A stretch of DNA of 64,000 nucleotides from NCBI RefSeq assembly GCF_042677865.1, contig NZ_JBHUDD010000036.1:1-64000 (forward strand), given 5' to 3'. The stretch comes from Lutimaribacter salitolerans (GTDB lineage Bacteria; Pseudomonadota; Alphaproteobacteria; Rhodobacterales; Rhodobacteraceae). The notes beneath the pieces are model-generated. The model did not search any database, had not been told where the DNA came from, and saw only the letters and a list, made by a program, of their open reading frames with translations. The position numbers and the translations under genes are program-made. Every line of letters begins with the position of its first letter. Positions within the stretch are counted from its first letter, which is position 1. Below, in pieces: positions 53,227 to 62,424 of this stretch.

Positions 53227-55298
53227 CCCGGTATCCGGCGCCGGTGCTTGCCGACCTTGTTCAGCGCATCGAAGGTTTCGCCGTTCCTGACCAGCGCCGC
53301 AAAGCCCGGATCGGGGGTATACAGCGCCGCGTCCTCGGGCATCAGCCGGGTCAGGGCGCGCTGGACCTCGAACAGCCCGGCCAGATCGGCGGCCTTCATC
53401 GGACCACCGCGCCAGCGCGGAAAATGCACGCCCAGCACGCAGCCCAGATCGATGTCCGACGGGCGCAGCGCCACATCCGCCCGCAGCATGCGCGCCCCGG
53501 CATTGGCCATGGCGGCGATCACGCACAGGCGGATCTCGTCTTCTGACAGGGCCAGCGGCGGCGGCAGGGTGTCGAACAACAGCTCCATAAGCCCGTCATC
53601 CACCTGCAAACGCCCCTGCGCACCCCAGCGATAAAACCCCACCCCCTCGGCCCGGCCCATGCGGCCCGCCGTCACCAGCCGGTCCAGCGCCTCCAGATGC
53701 AGCGCGGCGAAATCCGCATCGCGCGCCATCAACCGTCCGCGCGTCAGCACGACCTGCGTGCCGATCATGTCGATCTGGCGGAAAATACCCTGCGGCAGGC
53801 CCCATTGCGCCATCACGCGGTCGATGCGCTCGATCGGCACGCCCTGCGCCAGCATCGCCAGCCCTGCGTCGCGCCCGGCGGCCAGTATCCGTTCGCCCAG
53901 CGTGCCGCCCCCCGTGCCCGCGCGCAGCGCCACGCGCCCCAGCCGGCCGCGCACCAGATGCGCCACGCTGGCCACGGCCCAGCCTTCGGTCTGGTGCCCC
54001 GGGATCACCTCGACCAGACGGGCCGGGCCGATGGGTGCATGAAAATGCAGCCCCAGAACGCGGGCAGGAACAGTGCTGGCCTGCGCCATCGGATCAATGG
54101 GCAGCAACCCCGATTGCGAGGCCAGAATGGTGCCCGGCCCCGCCACCGCCGACAGCGCGGCAAAGACCTGCGCCTTGGTGCGGGGCACCTCGGCCACCGC
54201 CTCGATGATCAGCCCCGCCTGCCCCAGATCGGCCAGCGACTTGCTGCCCTGCCATCTGGTCAGGGCATCGGGCGCGCGGGCATCCATGTCGGCAATGCGC
54301 TGGCGCGCGGCATCCAGTGCCTCGTCCGTGCGTTCGAACTGCACCACGGGCAGGCCTGCCCCAAGGAACAATCGCGCGATGGCACAGGCCGTGGGGCCAC
54401 CGCCCACGATCCCGACCCGGTCGATCGGGCGCGCAGCACCGGGGCGCGCCTCGGGGATATTGGCCGCGCGGCGTTCGGCGCGCTGGATATGGATCAGCGC
54501 ACGCGACTGTTTGGACTGGCGGGCATCCTCGAACACCTGCTCTTCCAGCGCCAGGCCGGCCTCGAACGGCAGCAGCAGCGCCGCCTCGACCGCGGCCACC
54601 ACGTCGCGGCTGGCGGGAACGGGGTTTGCGGCCACGTCCTCACGCCGCTTGGCGATCTCGGCCTGATAGGCCATGGGATCGTCAAAGCCGTCGGTCAGGT
54701 CGCGGGTGGGCAGGCGCCTGGCATCCGCCAGATCACGGGCCAGCGTGACCGCCGCCGCCACGGCATCCGGCACGTCCAGCGCGTCAAACAGCGCGGGCAC
54801 CGTTGCGGCGGGCAGTTGCCGCGCCGACAACAACAGATCCAGCGCCGCACCGGCCCCCACCAGCCGCGGCAGGCGCTGTGACCCGCCCGCCCCCGGCGTG
54901 AGACCAAGCGACAGATCGCCCAGCGCGATCTGCGTGCCCGCCTGCGCCACCCGGGCGGTCGCCGCCAGCGCCAGTTCCAGCCCCGCGCCGGTCGCCGCCC
55001 CGCACAGCGCCGCAACCACGGGCTTGCCCAGCCCCTCGATCCGGTTGGCCAGATCGCCGGGCGTGGGCGCCGCCAAAGGCGCAGAAAGCTCGCGCAGGTC
55101 CAGACCGCCGCAGAAATGCCCACCCTGCCCCGTCAGCACAACGACGCGCAACTCGTCATCCTGCGCCACGCGGTCCAGCGCGCGCATCAGCGCCGCTCGC
55201 AGCGGCATTGACAGCATGTTGACCGGAGGATTGGTCAGCGACACGACCGCCAATTCGCCCTGCCGGTCGATCCGCACGAAATCAGAACTGTCACTCAC
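53223..55298 (-). CDS. FadB-like enoyl-CoA hydratase/3-hydroxyacyl-CoA dehydrogenase, diverged
   Basis: 691 residues with the order hydratase (1-180), linker, 3HCDH_N (about 290-470) and two 3HCDH C-terminal repeats. The hydratase oxyanion region (GQGGHFCGGLDL) and first Glu (GAGLELAL) are present. The second catalytic Glu, usually in LPE, is Asp (ALGDLSLGL). In the dehydrogenase the dinucleotide motif is GGGPTACAIA instead of GxGxxG. The Ser/Asn loop reads LASQSGLLP, while the catalytic His (GLHFHAPIG) and Glu (LVEVI) remain. It is probably a specialised paralog, not the main beta-oxidation enzyme. Confidence 0.85.
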   Translation of the reverse strand: MSDSSDFVRIDRQGELAVVSLTNPPVNMLSMPLRAALMRALDRVAQDDELRVVVLTGQGGHFCGGLDLRELSAPLAAPTPGDLANRIEGLGKPVVAALCGAATGAGLELALAATARVAQAGTQIALGDLSLGLTPGAGGSQRLPRLVGAGAALDLLLSARQLPAATVPALFDALDVPDAVAAAVTLARDLADARRLPTRDLTDGFDDPMAYQAEIAKRREDVAANPVPASRDVVAAVEAALLLPFEAGLALEEQVFEDARQSKQSRALIHIQRAERRAANIPEARPGAARPIDRVGIVGGGPTACAIARLFLGAGLPVVQFERTDEALDAARQRIADMDARAPDALTRWQGSKSLADLGQAGLIIEAVAEVPRTKAQVFAALSAVAGPGTILASQSGLLPIDPMAQASTVPARVLGLHFHAPIGPARLVEVIPGHQTEGWAVASVAHLVRGRLGRVALRAGTGGGTLGERILAAGRDAGLAMLAQGVPIERIDRVMAQWGLPQGIFRQIDMIGTQVVLTRGRLMARDADFAALHLEALDRLVTAGRMGRAEGVGFYRWGAQGRLQVDDGLMELLFDTLPPPLALSEDEIRLCVIAAMANAGARMLRADVALRPSDIDLGCVLGVHFPRWRGGPMKAADLAGLFEVQRALTRLMPEDAALYTPDPGFAALVRNGETFDALNKVGKHRRRIPG

Positions 55299-55436
55299 TC
55301 ACACCTCCCGCAGGCGGGCTGCCTGTGCTGCCTTGACATCATATTGACGAAAGCCAAGCCAGAAACGCAAGCCCTAGCCGCGCGGAAGGACGTTTATACA
55401 AGGTGTTGCGCGGATCGCTGCCAGATCATGCCGGTT

Positions 55437-55655
55437 TCAGATCGGCATGTTGTCGAAACGGTCCTCGGCGGCAGCATCGGTCAGTATCTGGTCCAGATCG
55501 CGCAGCCGCTGGGGCACAGGCGTGCCCTCGGCGCGCAACTTGGCCATCATGACATGCAGGCGGGCCTGAACCTCGTCGCGCATCTCGTCCGAGCACACGG
55601 CAACCGCCTGCTCCAGTTCCTCGATCATCGGCACCAAACGTGTATCACGCACCAT
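55437..55655 (-). CDS. Small conserved hypothetical protein
   Basis: 72 residues from ATG 55655. It is an acidic, helical protein: MVRDTRLVPMIEELEQAV, DEVQARLHVMMAKLRAEG, ending DAAAEDRFDNMPI. No known domain is recognised. It lies 28 bp downstream of the DksA-like gene on the same strand, with GGAGAGGAGG-type sequence before the start, so it is probably co-transcribed with it. Confidence 0.65.
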   Translation of the reverse strand: MVRDTRLVPMIEELEQAVAVCSDEMRDEVQARLHVMMAKLRAEGTPVPQRLRDLDQILTDAAAEDRFDNMPI

Positions 55656-55683
55656 GATTTGCCTCCTCTCCCAGATACCGCCG

Positions 55684-56010
55684 TCACCCGACGGCGGCAG
55701 CGCAGTTGCGACACAGCGGCGTGTCGGGCACCACATCCAGCCGCTCTGCCGATATCTCCTCTCCGCACCGGCCACAGAACCCGTATTCGCCGTCGCGGAT
55801 GCGTTGCAGGGCCGCGCGGATGCGGCGGATCTCGTCCTGTCCCGCCTGCCCCAGATGCTCCAGCACCTCGTCGCCCTCGCGTTCGATCGCGGCATCGTCC
55901 CAATCCTTGGACCGCTCGGTGTCGAGTTCGGATTCGATCCCATGCAGCCGCGCGTCGAGTTCGCCCAGTCGCGCCATCAAGACCTGACGACGATCCTTCA
56001 AGGTTGCCAT
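55684..56010 (-). CDS. DksA/TraR-type C4 zinc-finger protein
   Basis: 108 residues from ATG 56010 (AAGGGAGGAACGC upstream). An N-terminal coiled coil (about 5-70) is followed by a zinc finger with Cys79, Cys82, Cys100, Cys103 (YGFCGRCGEEIS...LCRNC). DksA-family proteins enter the RNA polymerase secondary channel. The short size and missing N-terminal extension resemble TraR/YbiI-type members. It is divergent from the persulfide cluster and shares the intergenic FNR-like box. Confidence 0.85.
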   Translation of the reverse strand: MATLKDRRQVLMARLGELDARLHGIESELDTERSKDWDDAAIEREGDEVLEHLGQAGQDEIRRIRAALQRIRDGEYGFCGRCGEEISAERLDVVPDTPLCRNCAAAVG

Positions 56011-56065
56011 GCGCGTTCCTCCCTTTTTTGATCCACGGATCATCGCACGGGTGCGGGCGTTCAAC

Positions 56066-56081
56066 CTTGATTCAGGTCAAG
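56066..56081. promoter_or_regulatory. FNR/FixK-type box TTGAT-N4-GTCAA
   Basis: CTTGATTCAGGTCAAG is a dyad containing TTGAT-TCAG-GTCAA, an exact match to the TTGAY-N4-RTCAA pattern used by FnrL/FixK-class regulators. It is centred about 63-65 bp from both the DksA-like start (56010) and the MBL gene start (56139). It could control either or both. Confidence 0.65.
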
Positions 56082-56138
56082 CCCTCTTGAAACACATTCG
56101 GTTTATAGTATATGTCTACCTAAACGGAGGATGCCCCA

Positions 56139-57002
56139 ATGATACCACAAGTCACCGCCTTTTTCGACGACGCCACGAACACCATCTCCTACGTGGTCAA
56201 GGACCCCGGCGGCAGCAGCTGCGCCATCATCGACAGTGTGCTGGACTTTGACTACTCCTCGGGCCGGACCGATACGAAATCCGCCGATCAGGTCATCGCC
56301 TTCGTGCGCGACAACGGGCTGACCGTTGACTGGCTGCTGGAAACCCATGTGCATGCCGACCACCTGAGCGCCGCGCCCTATATCCAGCAGGCGCTTGGCG
56401 GCAAGATCGGCATCGGCGACCGCATCAGGATCGTGCAGGACACCTTTGGCAAGGTGTTCAACGAAGGCACCGAGTTCCAGCGCGACGGCAGCCAGTTCGA
56501 TCAGCTGTTCAGCGAGGGCGACAGCATCCACATCGGCCAGCTGCGCGCCGATGTGCTGCACACGCCCGGCCACACGCCCGCCTGCCTGACCTATGTGATC
56601 GGCGACGCGGCCTTTGTGGGCGACACGCTGTTCATGCCCGATTTCGGCACCGCGCGCTGCGACTTTCCGGGCGGGTCGTCCGAAACTCTGTTCGATTCAG
56701 TGCAAAAGATCCTGGCCCTGCCGGACGAGACGCGAATCTTCGTGGGCCATGACTACAAGGCACCGGGCCGGGATGACTATGCCTGGGAAACCACGGTGGC
56801 CGAACAAAAGGCCGCCAATGTCCATGTCGGCGCAGGCAAGTCCAAGGCCGAGTTCGTGGACATGCGCGACAGCCGCGATGCAACGCTGGACATGCCCCGG
56901 CTTATCATCCCGTCGTTGCAGGTGAACATGCGCGCAGGGCAGATGCCGCCCGCCGACGACAAGGGTGACGTGTTTCTCAAGGTGCCCGTCAACAAGCTTT
57001 GA
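56139..57002 (+). CDS. MBL-fold hydrolase, persulfide-dioxygenase-like (Blh/ETHE1-type)
   Basis: 287 residues. The metal motif ETHVHADH gives His70, His72, Asp74, His75. Further ligands are in HTPGHTP and IFVGHDYKAPGRD. The C-terminal part (DMRDSRDATLDMPRLIIPSLQVNMRAGQMPP, in parts) is typical of the Blh/persulfide dioxygenase group, which oxidises glutathione or low-molecular persulfides. GGAGG at 56125 sets the start at 56139; an ATG at 56131 is out of frame. Downstream are two YeeE/YedE genes and a sulfurtransferase, the usual Blh neighbourhood; no bigR is in the window. Confidence 0.85.
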   Translation: MIPQVTAFFDDATNTISYVVKDPGGSSCAIIDSVLDFDYSSGRTDTKSADQVIAFVRDNGLTVDWLLETHVHADHLSAAPYIQQALGGKIGIGDRIRIVQDTFGKVFNEGTEFQRDGSQFDQLFSEGDSIHIGQLRADVLHTPGHTPACLTYVIGDAAFVGDTLFMPDFGTARCDFPGGSSETLFDSVQKILALPDETRIFVGHDYKAPGRDDYAWETTVAEQKAANVHVGAGKSKAEFVDMRDSRDATLDMPRLIIPSLQVNMRAGQMPPADDKGDVFLKVPVNKL

Positions 57003-57074
57003 CCCTCCACCCGGGCGCGCCAAGCGAACAGCCCGCCCGGGTAACCGATACAGGACAGAACAGGAAACGTGACA

Positions 57075-57500
57075 ATGGAAATGGATTGGATCTGGGGTCT
57101 GATCGGCGGCTTGCTGATCGGCACCGGGGGCGCGGTGTATCTGCTGGCCAATGGCCGGATCATGGGGGCCAGCGGCATCATAGGCAGTCTGGTCGATGGC
57201 ACCGCCCGTGACACGAAATGGGAAAAACTGGCCTTTTTGGCCGGAGTGCTGCTGCTGCCGGTGCTGATCTACCCGGTGTTCGGCCCGGTCGATACCCATG
57301 TCACCGGCAACTGGGTTGTCCTGATCGCCGCCGGCCTGCTGGTGGGTGTGGGCACGCGCATCGCCAATGGCTGCACCTCGGGGCACGGGGTCTGCGGCAT
57401 GTCACGCCTGTCGCTGCGCGGATTTGCGGCAACTGTTTTCTACATCATGGCGGGCGGGGTCGGCGTGATCGTGTTCCGCCACCTGCTGGGGGTGATCTGA
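57075..57500 (+). CDS. YeeE/YedE-family sulfur transporter half (PmpA-like)
   Basis: 141 residues with four membrane segments. GTRIANGCTSGHGVCGMSRLSLRG is the conserved Cys motif of thiosulfate/sulfur-compound permeases. ATG 57075 with AGGAAAC upstream is chosen over GTG 57069. The TGA shares its A with the next ATG (TGATG), so the two halves are translationally coupled and probably form one transporter. Confidence 0.85.
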   Translation: MEMDWIWGLIGGLLIGTGGAVYLLANGRIMGASGIIGSLVDGTARDTKWEKLAFLAGVLLLPVLIYPVFGPVDTHVTGNWVVLIAAGLLVGVGTRIANGCTSGHGVCGMSRLSLRGFAATVFYIMAGGVGVIVFRHLLGVI

Positions 57501-57934
57501 TGCGCAACCTTTTTGCCTTTTTCGCCGGTGGCCTGTTCGGCGCGGGCCTGATGATCTCGGGCATGACCGACACCGCCAAGGTTCAGGGCTGGCTGGACGT
57601 GTTCGGCAACTGGGACCCGACGCTGGCCTTCGTCATGGGCGGCGCGATGATCCCGATGTTCATCGCCTGGCAGCTGCGCAAGCGGCGGATGACGCCGGTG
57701 ATGGGTGGATCGTTCCCGCCCGAGCCGTCAATGCGGCTGGATCGCAACCTGATCGTCGGATCGGTAATGTTCGGCTTTGGCTGGGGTCTGGCCGGGCTGT
57801 GCCCGGGCCCGTCCGTTGCATCGCTGTCCTATGGTGGCGTCGGGCACTGGGTGTTCTTTGCCGCAATGCTGGCCGGGATGGTGGCCACGCCCACCCTGCG
57901 TCGGGTGCTGGACAGACAAGCGGCCACGGCGTAA
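57500..57934 (+). CDS. YeeE/YedE-family sulfur transporter half (PmpB-like)
   Basis: 144 residues with four membrane segments. FFAGGLFGAGLMISGMTD and GFGWGLAGLCPGPSVASL are the second-half motifs, the latter with the conserved Cys. It starts within the stop of the preceding gene. In the full-length YeeE the two halves are one chain; here they are separate genes. Confidence 0.85.
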   Translation: MRNLFAFFAGGLFGAGLMISGMTDTAKVQGWLDVFGNWDPTLAFVMGGAMIPMFIAWQLRKRRMTPVMGGSFPPEPSMRLDRNLIVGSVMFGFGWGLAGLCPGPSVASLSYGGVGHWVFFAAMLAGMVATPTLRRVLDRQAATA

Positions 57935-57943
57935 ATCAGACCT

Positions 57944-58378
57944 ATGGATATTCGCCCGCTCACCCCCCGCTACGCCGTGTCACCCCAGATCACGCCAGAG
58001 GATCTGCCCGCCATCAAGGCGGCAGGCTTTGCCACCGTGATCTGCAACCGCCCGGATATCGAAAACCCGCCCGGCCTTCGGGCCGAGGCGATGCGGGCGG
58101 CGGCCGAGGCTGCGGGGCTTGGGTTTCACGTGCTGGAACTGACGCACCAGACCATGACGCCCGAGAACATCGCCCGCCAGCGCGCGCTGATCGAAGAGGC
58201 GCAGGGCCCGGTTCTGGCCTATTGCGCCAGCGGCACGCGCTGTTCGGTGATCTGGTCGCTGGGTCAGGCCGGGCACATGCCGGTCGAGGATATCCTCAAG
58301 GCCACGGCACAGGCGGGCTACCAGCTTGATCAACTGCGCCCTGCGCTGGAGGATCTGGCGGCCCGCCAAAACGACTAG
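57944..58378 (+). CDS. TIGR01244/DUF442-family sulfurtransferase-like phosphatase-fold protein
   Basis: 144 residues. MDIRPLTPRYAVSPQITPEDLPAIKAAGFATVICNRPD is the family start (in parts). The active loop is LAYCASGTRCSVIWSLGQ (CxxGxR). Known members act as Cys-dependent enzymes next to, or fused to, Blh persulfide dioxygenases. It ends the four-gene sulfur operon, 9 bp after the permease. Confidence 0.82.
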   Translation: MDIRPLTPRYAVSPQITPEDLPAIKAAGFATVICNRPDIENPPGLRAEAMRAAAEAAGLGFHVLELTHQTMTPENIARQRALIEEAQGPVLAYCASGTRCSVIWSLGQAGHMPVEDILKATAQAGYQLDQLRPALEDLAARQND

Positions 58379-58559
58379 GCAGCACTCCCGGTCACAGGGC
58401 GCCGATGCGCACGCTTCGCCAGATCACCGACCCCGCGCACGCAGGCAGGCCATAGCCGCACTGGCGCGTATCGCATGCACCTTGAGGCCAACCACCCTTT
58501 CCGATTGAGGCGGATGTCGGGCCAGCGCAAATGCGGCGCCAACGGTGGCGCGAAACGCG

Positions 58560-59666
58560 TCAACCCTCCTCTTCGGCGTCGATCAGCGCCATGTCAAAAC
58601 CGGGTGGTGCCCCTGTCTGGCCAAAATCCCCATCCGCGTGCAGATCGAAGTCATCGTACTCCGGCAACCCTTCGCCCGGATCGACCCGCGCCATCGGTGC
58701 TGGTGGCGATGGCATCGCCGGCAGGCTGAGCGGCGCACCAGCACGCGGGCGCGGCGCCGACCCGTCCGCGTCGGGCGCAGGCGGCACACCGGGCCTTGCC
58801 GAGACACCGCGGAGGCGCAGGGCACGCTGGCCGCTCATCTGACCCAGCACGGCACGCGCCACCACGCGGCCCGGTGCCACCTCGAGCGCGGTGGCAGTCA
58901 GGACACCGGCGGGCAGCGGCAGCACCTGCCCCGGCTTCAGTCCGCGCAACTGGTTCAGCGGCAACGGCATCCGGCACAGCACCGCATCCAGCCGCGCCGG
59001 CGCGCTGAGCAGACGGTCGCGCAACGGTCTGGCCCCGGCCGGATCGCCCTGCGCCGCCCTGTCCGGCGCCTCATCCACCGGCTCGGGTGGGCACGGCAGC
59101 GCCAGAATCACCTCGCCTCCGCGATCGGCCCCCAGATCACAGCCGACGCGCATCACCTCATACGCGCAGGTGCCCATCACCAGCGCCAGCGCGCGCCCGT
59201 CTTCGATCATCGCGCCAAAGCCGTATCCGCGCAGGTGCGCACCCTCGTCCTCCAACAGGTCGATCAGACGGGTCAACATCCCTTCGATCAGGGGCTGGGC
59301 AATGGCGGCATCGGTGCGTGTGGGCGCGCGCGGATGGGCAGGCCGGGCCAGCACGCGGCCCATGGTCTGCACCTCGACCAAGGCGGCACTCATCTGCGCG
59401 TCCAGCACTGCCGCACCCGGCACGCCGCCCGGTCCGTCCAGCAGCAGGATCAGCGCCGGATCGGGCAGATCGGCGGCAAACCCTTCGGCCATTTCAGTCG
59501 TGATGCCGACACCGCGCACCGACACGGCAAACCCCAGATCGCGCGCGGCACAGCGTTCCAGCGCCAGCCGCATCGCGCGCGCAGGCGACATCGCCCGCGC
59601 CTCCTGCGCCGCGCGGGCCGCGCGCGCCTTGCGGCCCAGAACCGTCTGTTCGCCTGTATCCGTCAT
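58560..59666 (-). CDS. FliM-like protein with C-terminal SpoA (FliMN_C) domain
   Basis: 368 residues from ATG 59666; a GTG 12 nt upstream is possible. The middle part (TRTDAAIAQPLIEGMLTRL) resembles the FliM core. The SpoA domain spans about 235-300 (ARLDAVLCRMPLPLNQLRGLKPGQVLPLPAG, in parts). A long Pro/Ala-rich acidic tail follows (PEYDDFDLHADGDFG, DAEEEG). The FliG-binding/CheY-binding N-terminal EIDALL-type segment of canonical FliM is not visible. No other flagellar gene is nearby. The 181-bp gap downstream (58379-58559) holds nothing recognisable. Confidence 0.72.
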   Translation of the reverse strand: MTDTGEQTVLGRKARAARAAQEARAMSPARAMRLALERCAARDLGFAVSVRGVGITTEMAEGFAADLPDPALILLLDGPGGVPGAAVLDAQMSAALVEVQTMGRVLARPAHPRAPTRTDAAIAQPLIEGMLTRLIDLLEDEGAHLRGYGFGAMIEDGRALALVMGTCAYEVMRVGCDLGADRGGEVILALPCPPEPVDEAPDRAAQGDPAGARPLRDRLLSAPARLDAVLCRMPLPLNQLRGLKPGQVLPLPAGVLTATALEVAPGRVVARAVLGQMSGQRALRLRGVSARPGVPPAPDADGSAPRPRAGAPLSLPAMPSPPAPMARVDPGEGLPEYDDFDLHADGDFGQTGAPPGFDMALIDAEEEG

Positions 59667-59736
59667 ACCCTCTGCCACCGTTCGCCCGGGTCAGGCACAC
59701 CATAGGGCCGGCAAGGTTACGAATTGGTTGACCGGG

Positions 59737-62424
59737 CTACTGCGCCGCGATCCGCTGCGCCATCGGCAGGGTCACGCGAAAGGCCGCGCCGTTCTGTCCC
59801 GGCAGATAGGCGATGCTGCCATCCAGCCGGGCCATGATCTCGCGGCAGATGGCAAGGCCCAGCCCCGCGCCCCCGGCCTTCTGATCGCTGACGCGGCTGA
59901 ACTTCTCGAACACCATCGTCTGCGACTCGTGCGGGATGCCCGACCCGTTGTCGATGAAATCGACGGTCACCTGCCCGCCCCCGGCGCGCACCGCGATGGT
60001 CAGTTCGGGCCGCGCGGCATCACAGTATTTCTGCGCATTGGCGATCAGGTTGATGAACACCTGGCTCAACCGGTCCAGATCGGTGTCCAGCCGCACATCC
60101 TCGCGCGCGCGATCGCGGCGCAGGCGTAGCCCGCCATGCTCGGCCCCCGAGGCCGAGACCGCCAGATCGATCACATCCGACAACACGCCGCTGCGGATGT
60201 TCAGGTTGACCTGCCCGTTCTCCAGCACGCTGAGATCCAGCAGATCGTCCAGCAGCCGGGTCAGGCGGATCGCCTCGTCATGGATGATGCCCGCGTATTT
60301 GGCCTGCGCCGCAGGGTCCAGCCCCGCACCGTCGCGCAGGATCTCCGAGAATGCCCGGATCGAGGTCATCGGCGTACGCAGCTCGTGGCTGATCTGGCTG
60401 AGAAACGCGTCCTTCTGCACCGAAAGCTGGGTCAGCTTTTCGTTGGCCGCGCGCAACTGCCGGGCGGTGCGGGCCAGCTCGTTCGACTTCGCCTCGAGCG
60501 TGCTGGAGTATTCCATCATCTGCGCGGTCTCGTCCGCCACCGCCAGCAGATCCTCGACCGAGACGGTGGCCGCGCCCATGATTTGCCCCACCATCGCATG
60601 CGCCGTGGCCGCGCCGACCGACCCGGCCAGTTCCCGCTCCAGCCGGGCCAGGAAATCGGGCGTGGGTTCCGGCAGATACCCTGCCAGTCCCTGCGCCTGT
60701 GCGGCCTCCTGAAACAGCGCCTGCGCCTGCGCAGGGCCAAGGATGCGCTGCGCCATGACCATCAGATCCTCGGATTGCGCGATGCCCCCGGCCCAGTTCT
60801 GCGGTCGGCCCGAATGATCGAACACGTTGACGAACTGCGCGCCCTGCAACCGTTCCAGCGGGGTGGGAAAGCTGAGCAGCGAGGCAACGGTGAACCCACC
60901 GGCATTGAACAGCATCGACCACAGCACCGCATGCACCATCGGGTCGATCCCCTCGATCCCGAACAGGGCATAGGGGCGCAGCCAGCCGATGCCCCAAGGC
61001 CCCTGCGTGAACACCGCCTCGGAGATCACCACATCCAAACCGAAACTGGGCAACAGCAGGCACCAGACCCAGATCACGAACCCCAGGCTCAGCCCCACCA
61101 GCGCGCCAACCCGCGTGGCCCCGCGCCACAGGATACCGCCCAGAAGCGCGGGCAGGAACTGCGCCACCCCGGCAAAGGACACCAGCCCGATCGCCGCCAG
61201 AGCCGCCCCGCCGCCCGACAGCCGGTAATACAGATAGCCAAAGCCCAGAACAACGGCGATGGACAGCCTCCGCGACAGGATCACCACGGTGCGCAGATCG
61301 CCCGAGATCACCGCACCACCGCCCGTGAGGTGCAGCCAGATCGGCATGACGATGTGGTTGGACACCATCGTGGCCAGCGCAATGGCCGCCACGATCACCA
61401 TCGACGTGGCGCTGGAAAACCCGCCCAGAAACGACAGCATCGCCAGCCCGTTCTGCCCCTGCGACAGCGGCACGGTCAGAACGAACTGGTCGGGGTTCGA
61501 CCCTTGCGGCATCACCTCGAGCCCGACCACGGCGATGGGCACCACGAAGAGCGAGATCAGCATCAGGTATAGCGGAAAGGCCCAGCTTGCGGTGCGCAGG
61601 TGACGCTCGTCGTCGTTTTCCACGACCATCACCTGAAACATGCGCGGCAGGGTCAGGAAGGCCGCCGCCGACAGGAATGTCAGCCCCGCCCAGCGCGCGC
61701 CGTCCACCTCCCACTGGCCCAGCGCGCTGGCGTCGATCCGCGCCAGCGTTTCGCCCACGCCGCCGCTCAGCCCCCAGACCACGAACACCCCCACCGCCAA
61801 CAGCGCCAGCAGCTTGACCACCGCCTCGACCGCGATGGCCATGACGACACCGTGATGACGCTCGTTGGCATCCAGATTGCGGGTGCCGAACAGAATGGTG
61901 AAAAAGGCCAGCCCCGCCGCCACCCACAGCGCGATGTTGCGGTTGTCATCCAGCGGCCCGGCGGTCGGATCGGCCTGCGCGATGCTGGCAAAGGACGCGG
62001 TGACCGATTGCAGTTGCAGCGCGATGTAGGGCGTCGTGCCGATCACCGCGATCAGCGTCACGAACACCGCCAGAAAGGTGGATTTGCCATAGCGCGACGA
62101 GATCAGGTCGGCCACCGAGGTCACCCGCTGCGTGCGCCCGATGCGCACCAGCTTGCGCAGGGTCCACCACCAGCCGATCATCACCAGCGTCGGTCCAAGG
62201 TAGATCGTCAGGTACTCCAGCCCCGACCGCGCGGCATAGCCGACCGCGCCGTAAAACGTCCAGGCGGTGCAGTAGATCGACAGCGACAGCGTATAGACCA
62301 GCGGCGAGCGCAGCCAGCCGCCCCGCCCGCGCGCCGCCGCGCGCTCGGCCGCGAAGGCCACCAGAAACAGGAACGCGACATAGCCAAGGCATACCGCGAC
62401 CAGCACGTTCAGGTTGGCGGTCAC
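59737..62424 (-). CDS. Sodium:solute-symporter-domain histidine kinase
   Basis: 895 residues. The first ~500 residues form a 13-TM SSF transporter-like domain (AAARGRGGWLRSPLVYTLSLSIYCTAWTFYG at the start, in parts). A linker follows, and the kinase core has His680 in SQISHELRTPMTSIRAFSE. The HATPase region has NLIANAQKYCDAARPEL, DNGSGIP and GGAGLGLAICREIM. The architecture is that of CbrA/ActS-like SSF kinases, which may sense or transport a solute. It overlaps the preceding small membrane gene by 4 bp and forms an operon with the receiver protein. Confidence 0.87.
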   Translation of the reverse strand: MTANLNVLVAVCLGYVAFLFLVAFAAERAAARGRGGWLRSPLVYTLSLSIYCTAWTFYGAVGYAARSGLEYLTIYLGPTLVMIGWWWTLRKLVRIGRTQRVTSVADLISSRYGKSTFLAVFVTLIAVIGTTPYIALQLQSVTASFASIAQADPTAGPLDDNRNIALWVAAGLAFFTILFGTRNLDANERHHGVVMAIAVEAVVKLLALLAVGVFVVWGLSGGVGETLARIDASALGQWEVDGARWAGLTFLSAAAFLTLPRMFQVMVVENDDERHLRTASWAFPLYLMLISLFVVPIAVVGLEVMPQGSNPDQFVLTVPLSQGQNGLAMLSFLGGFSSATSMVIVAAIALATMVSNHIVMPIWLHLTGGGAVISGDLRTVVILSRRLSIAVVLGFGYLYYRLSGGGAALAAIGLVSFAGVAQFLPALLGGILWRGATRVGALVGLSLGFVIWVWCLLLPSFGLDVVISEAVFTQGPWGIGWLRPYALFGIEGIDPMVHAVLWSMLFNAGGFTVASLLSFPTPLERLQGAQFVNVFDHSGRPQNWAGGIAQSEDLMVMAQRILGPAQAQALFQEAAQAQGLAGYLPEPTPDFLARLERELAGSVGAATAHAMVGQIMGAATVSVEDLLAVADETAQMMEYSSTLEAKSNELARTARQLRAANEKLTQLSVQKDAFLSQISHELRTPMTSIRAFSEILRDGAGLDPAAQAKYAGIIHDEAIRLTRLLDDLLDLSVLENGQVNLNIRSGVLSDVIDLAVSASGAEHGGLRLRRDRAREDVRLDTDLDRLSQVFINLIANAQKYCDAARPELTIAVRAGGGQVTVDFIDNGSGIPHESQTMVFEKFSRVSDQKAGGAGLGLAICREIMARLDGSIAYLPGQNGAAFRVTLPMAQRIAAQ

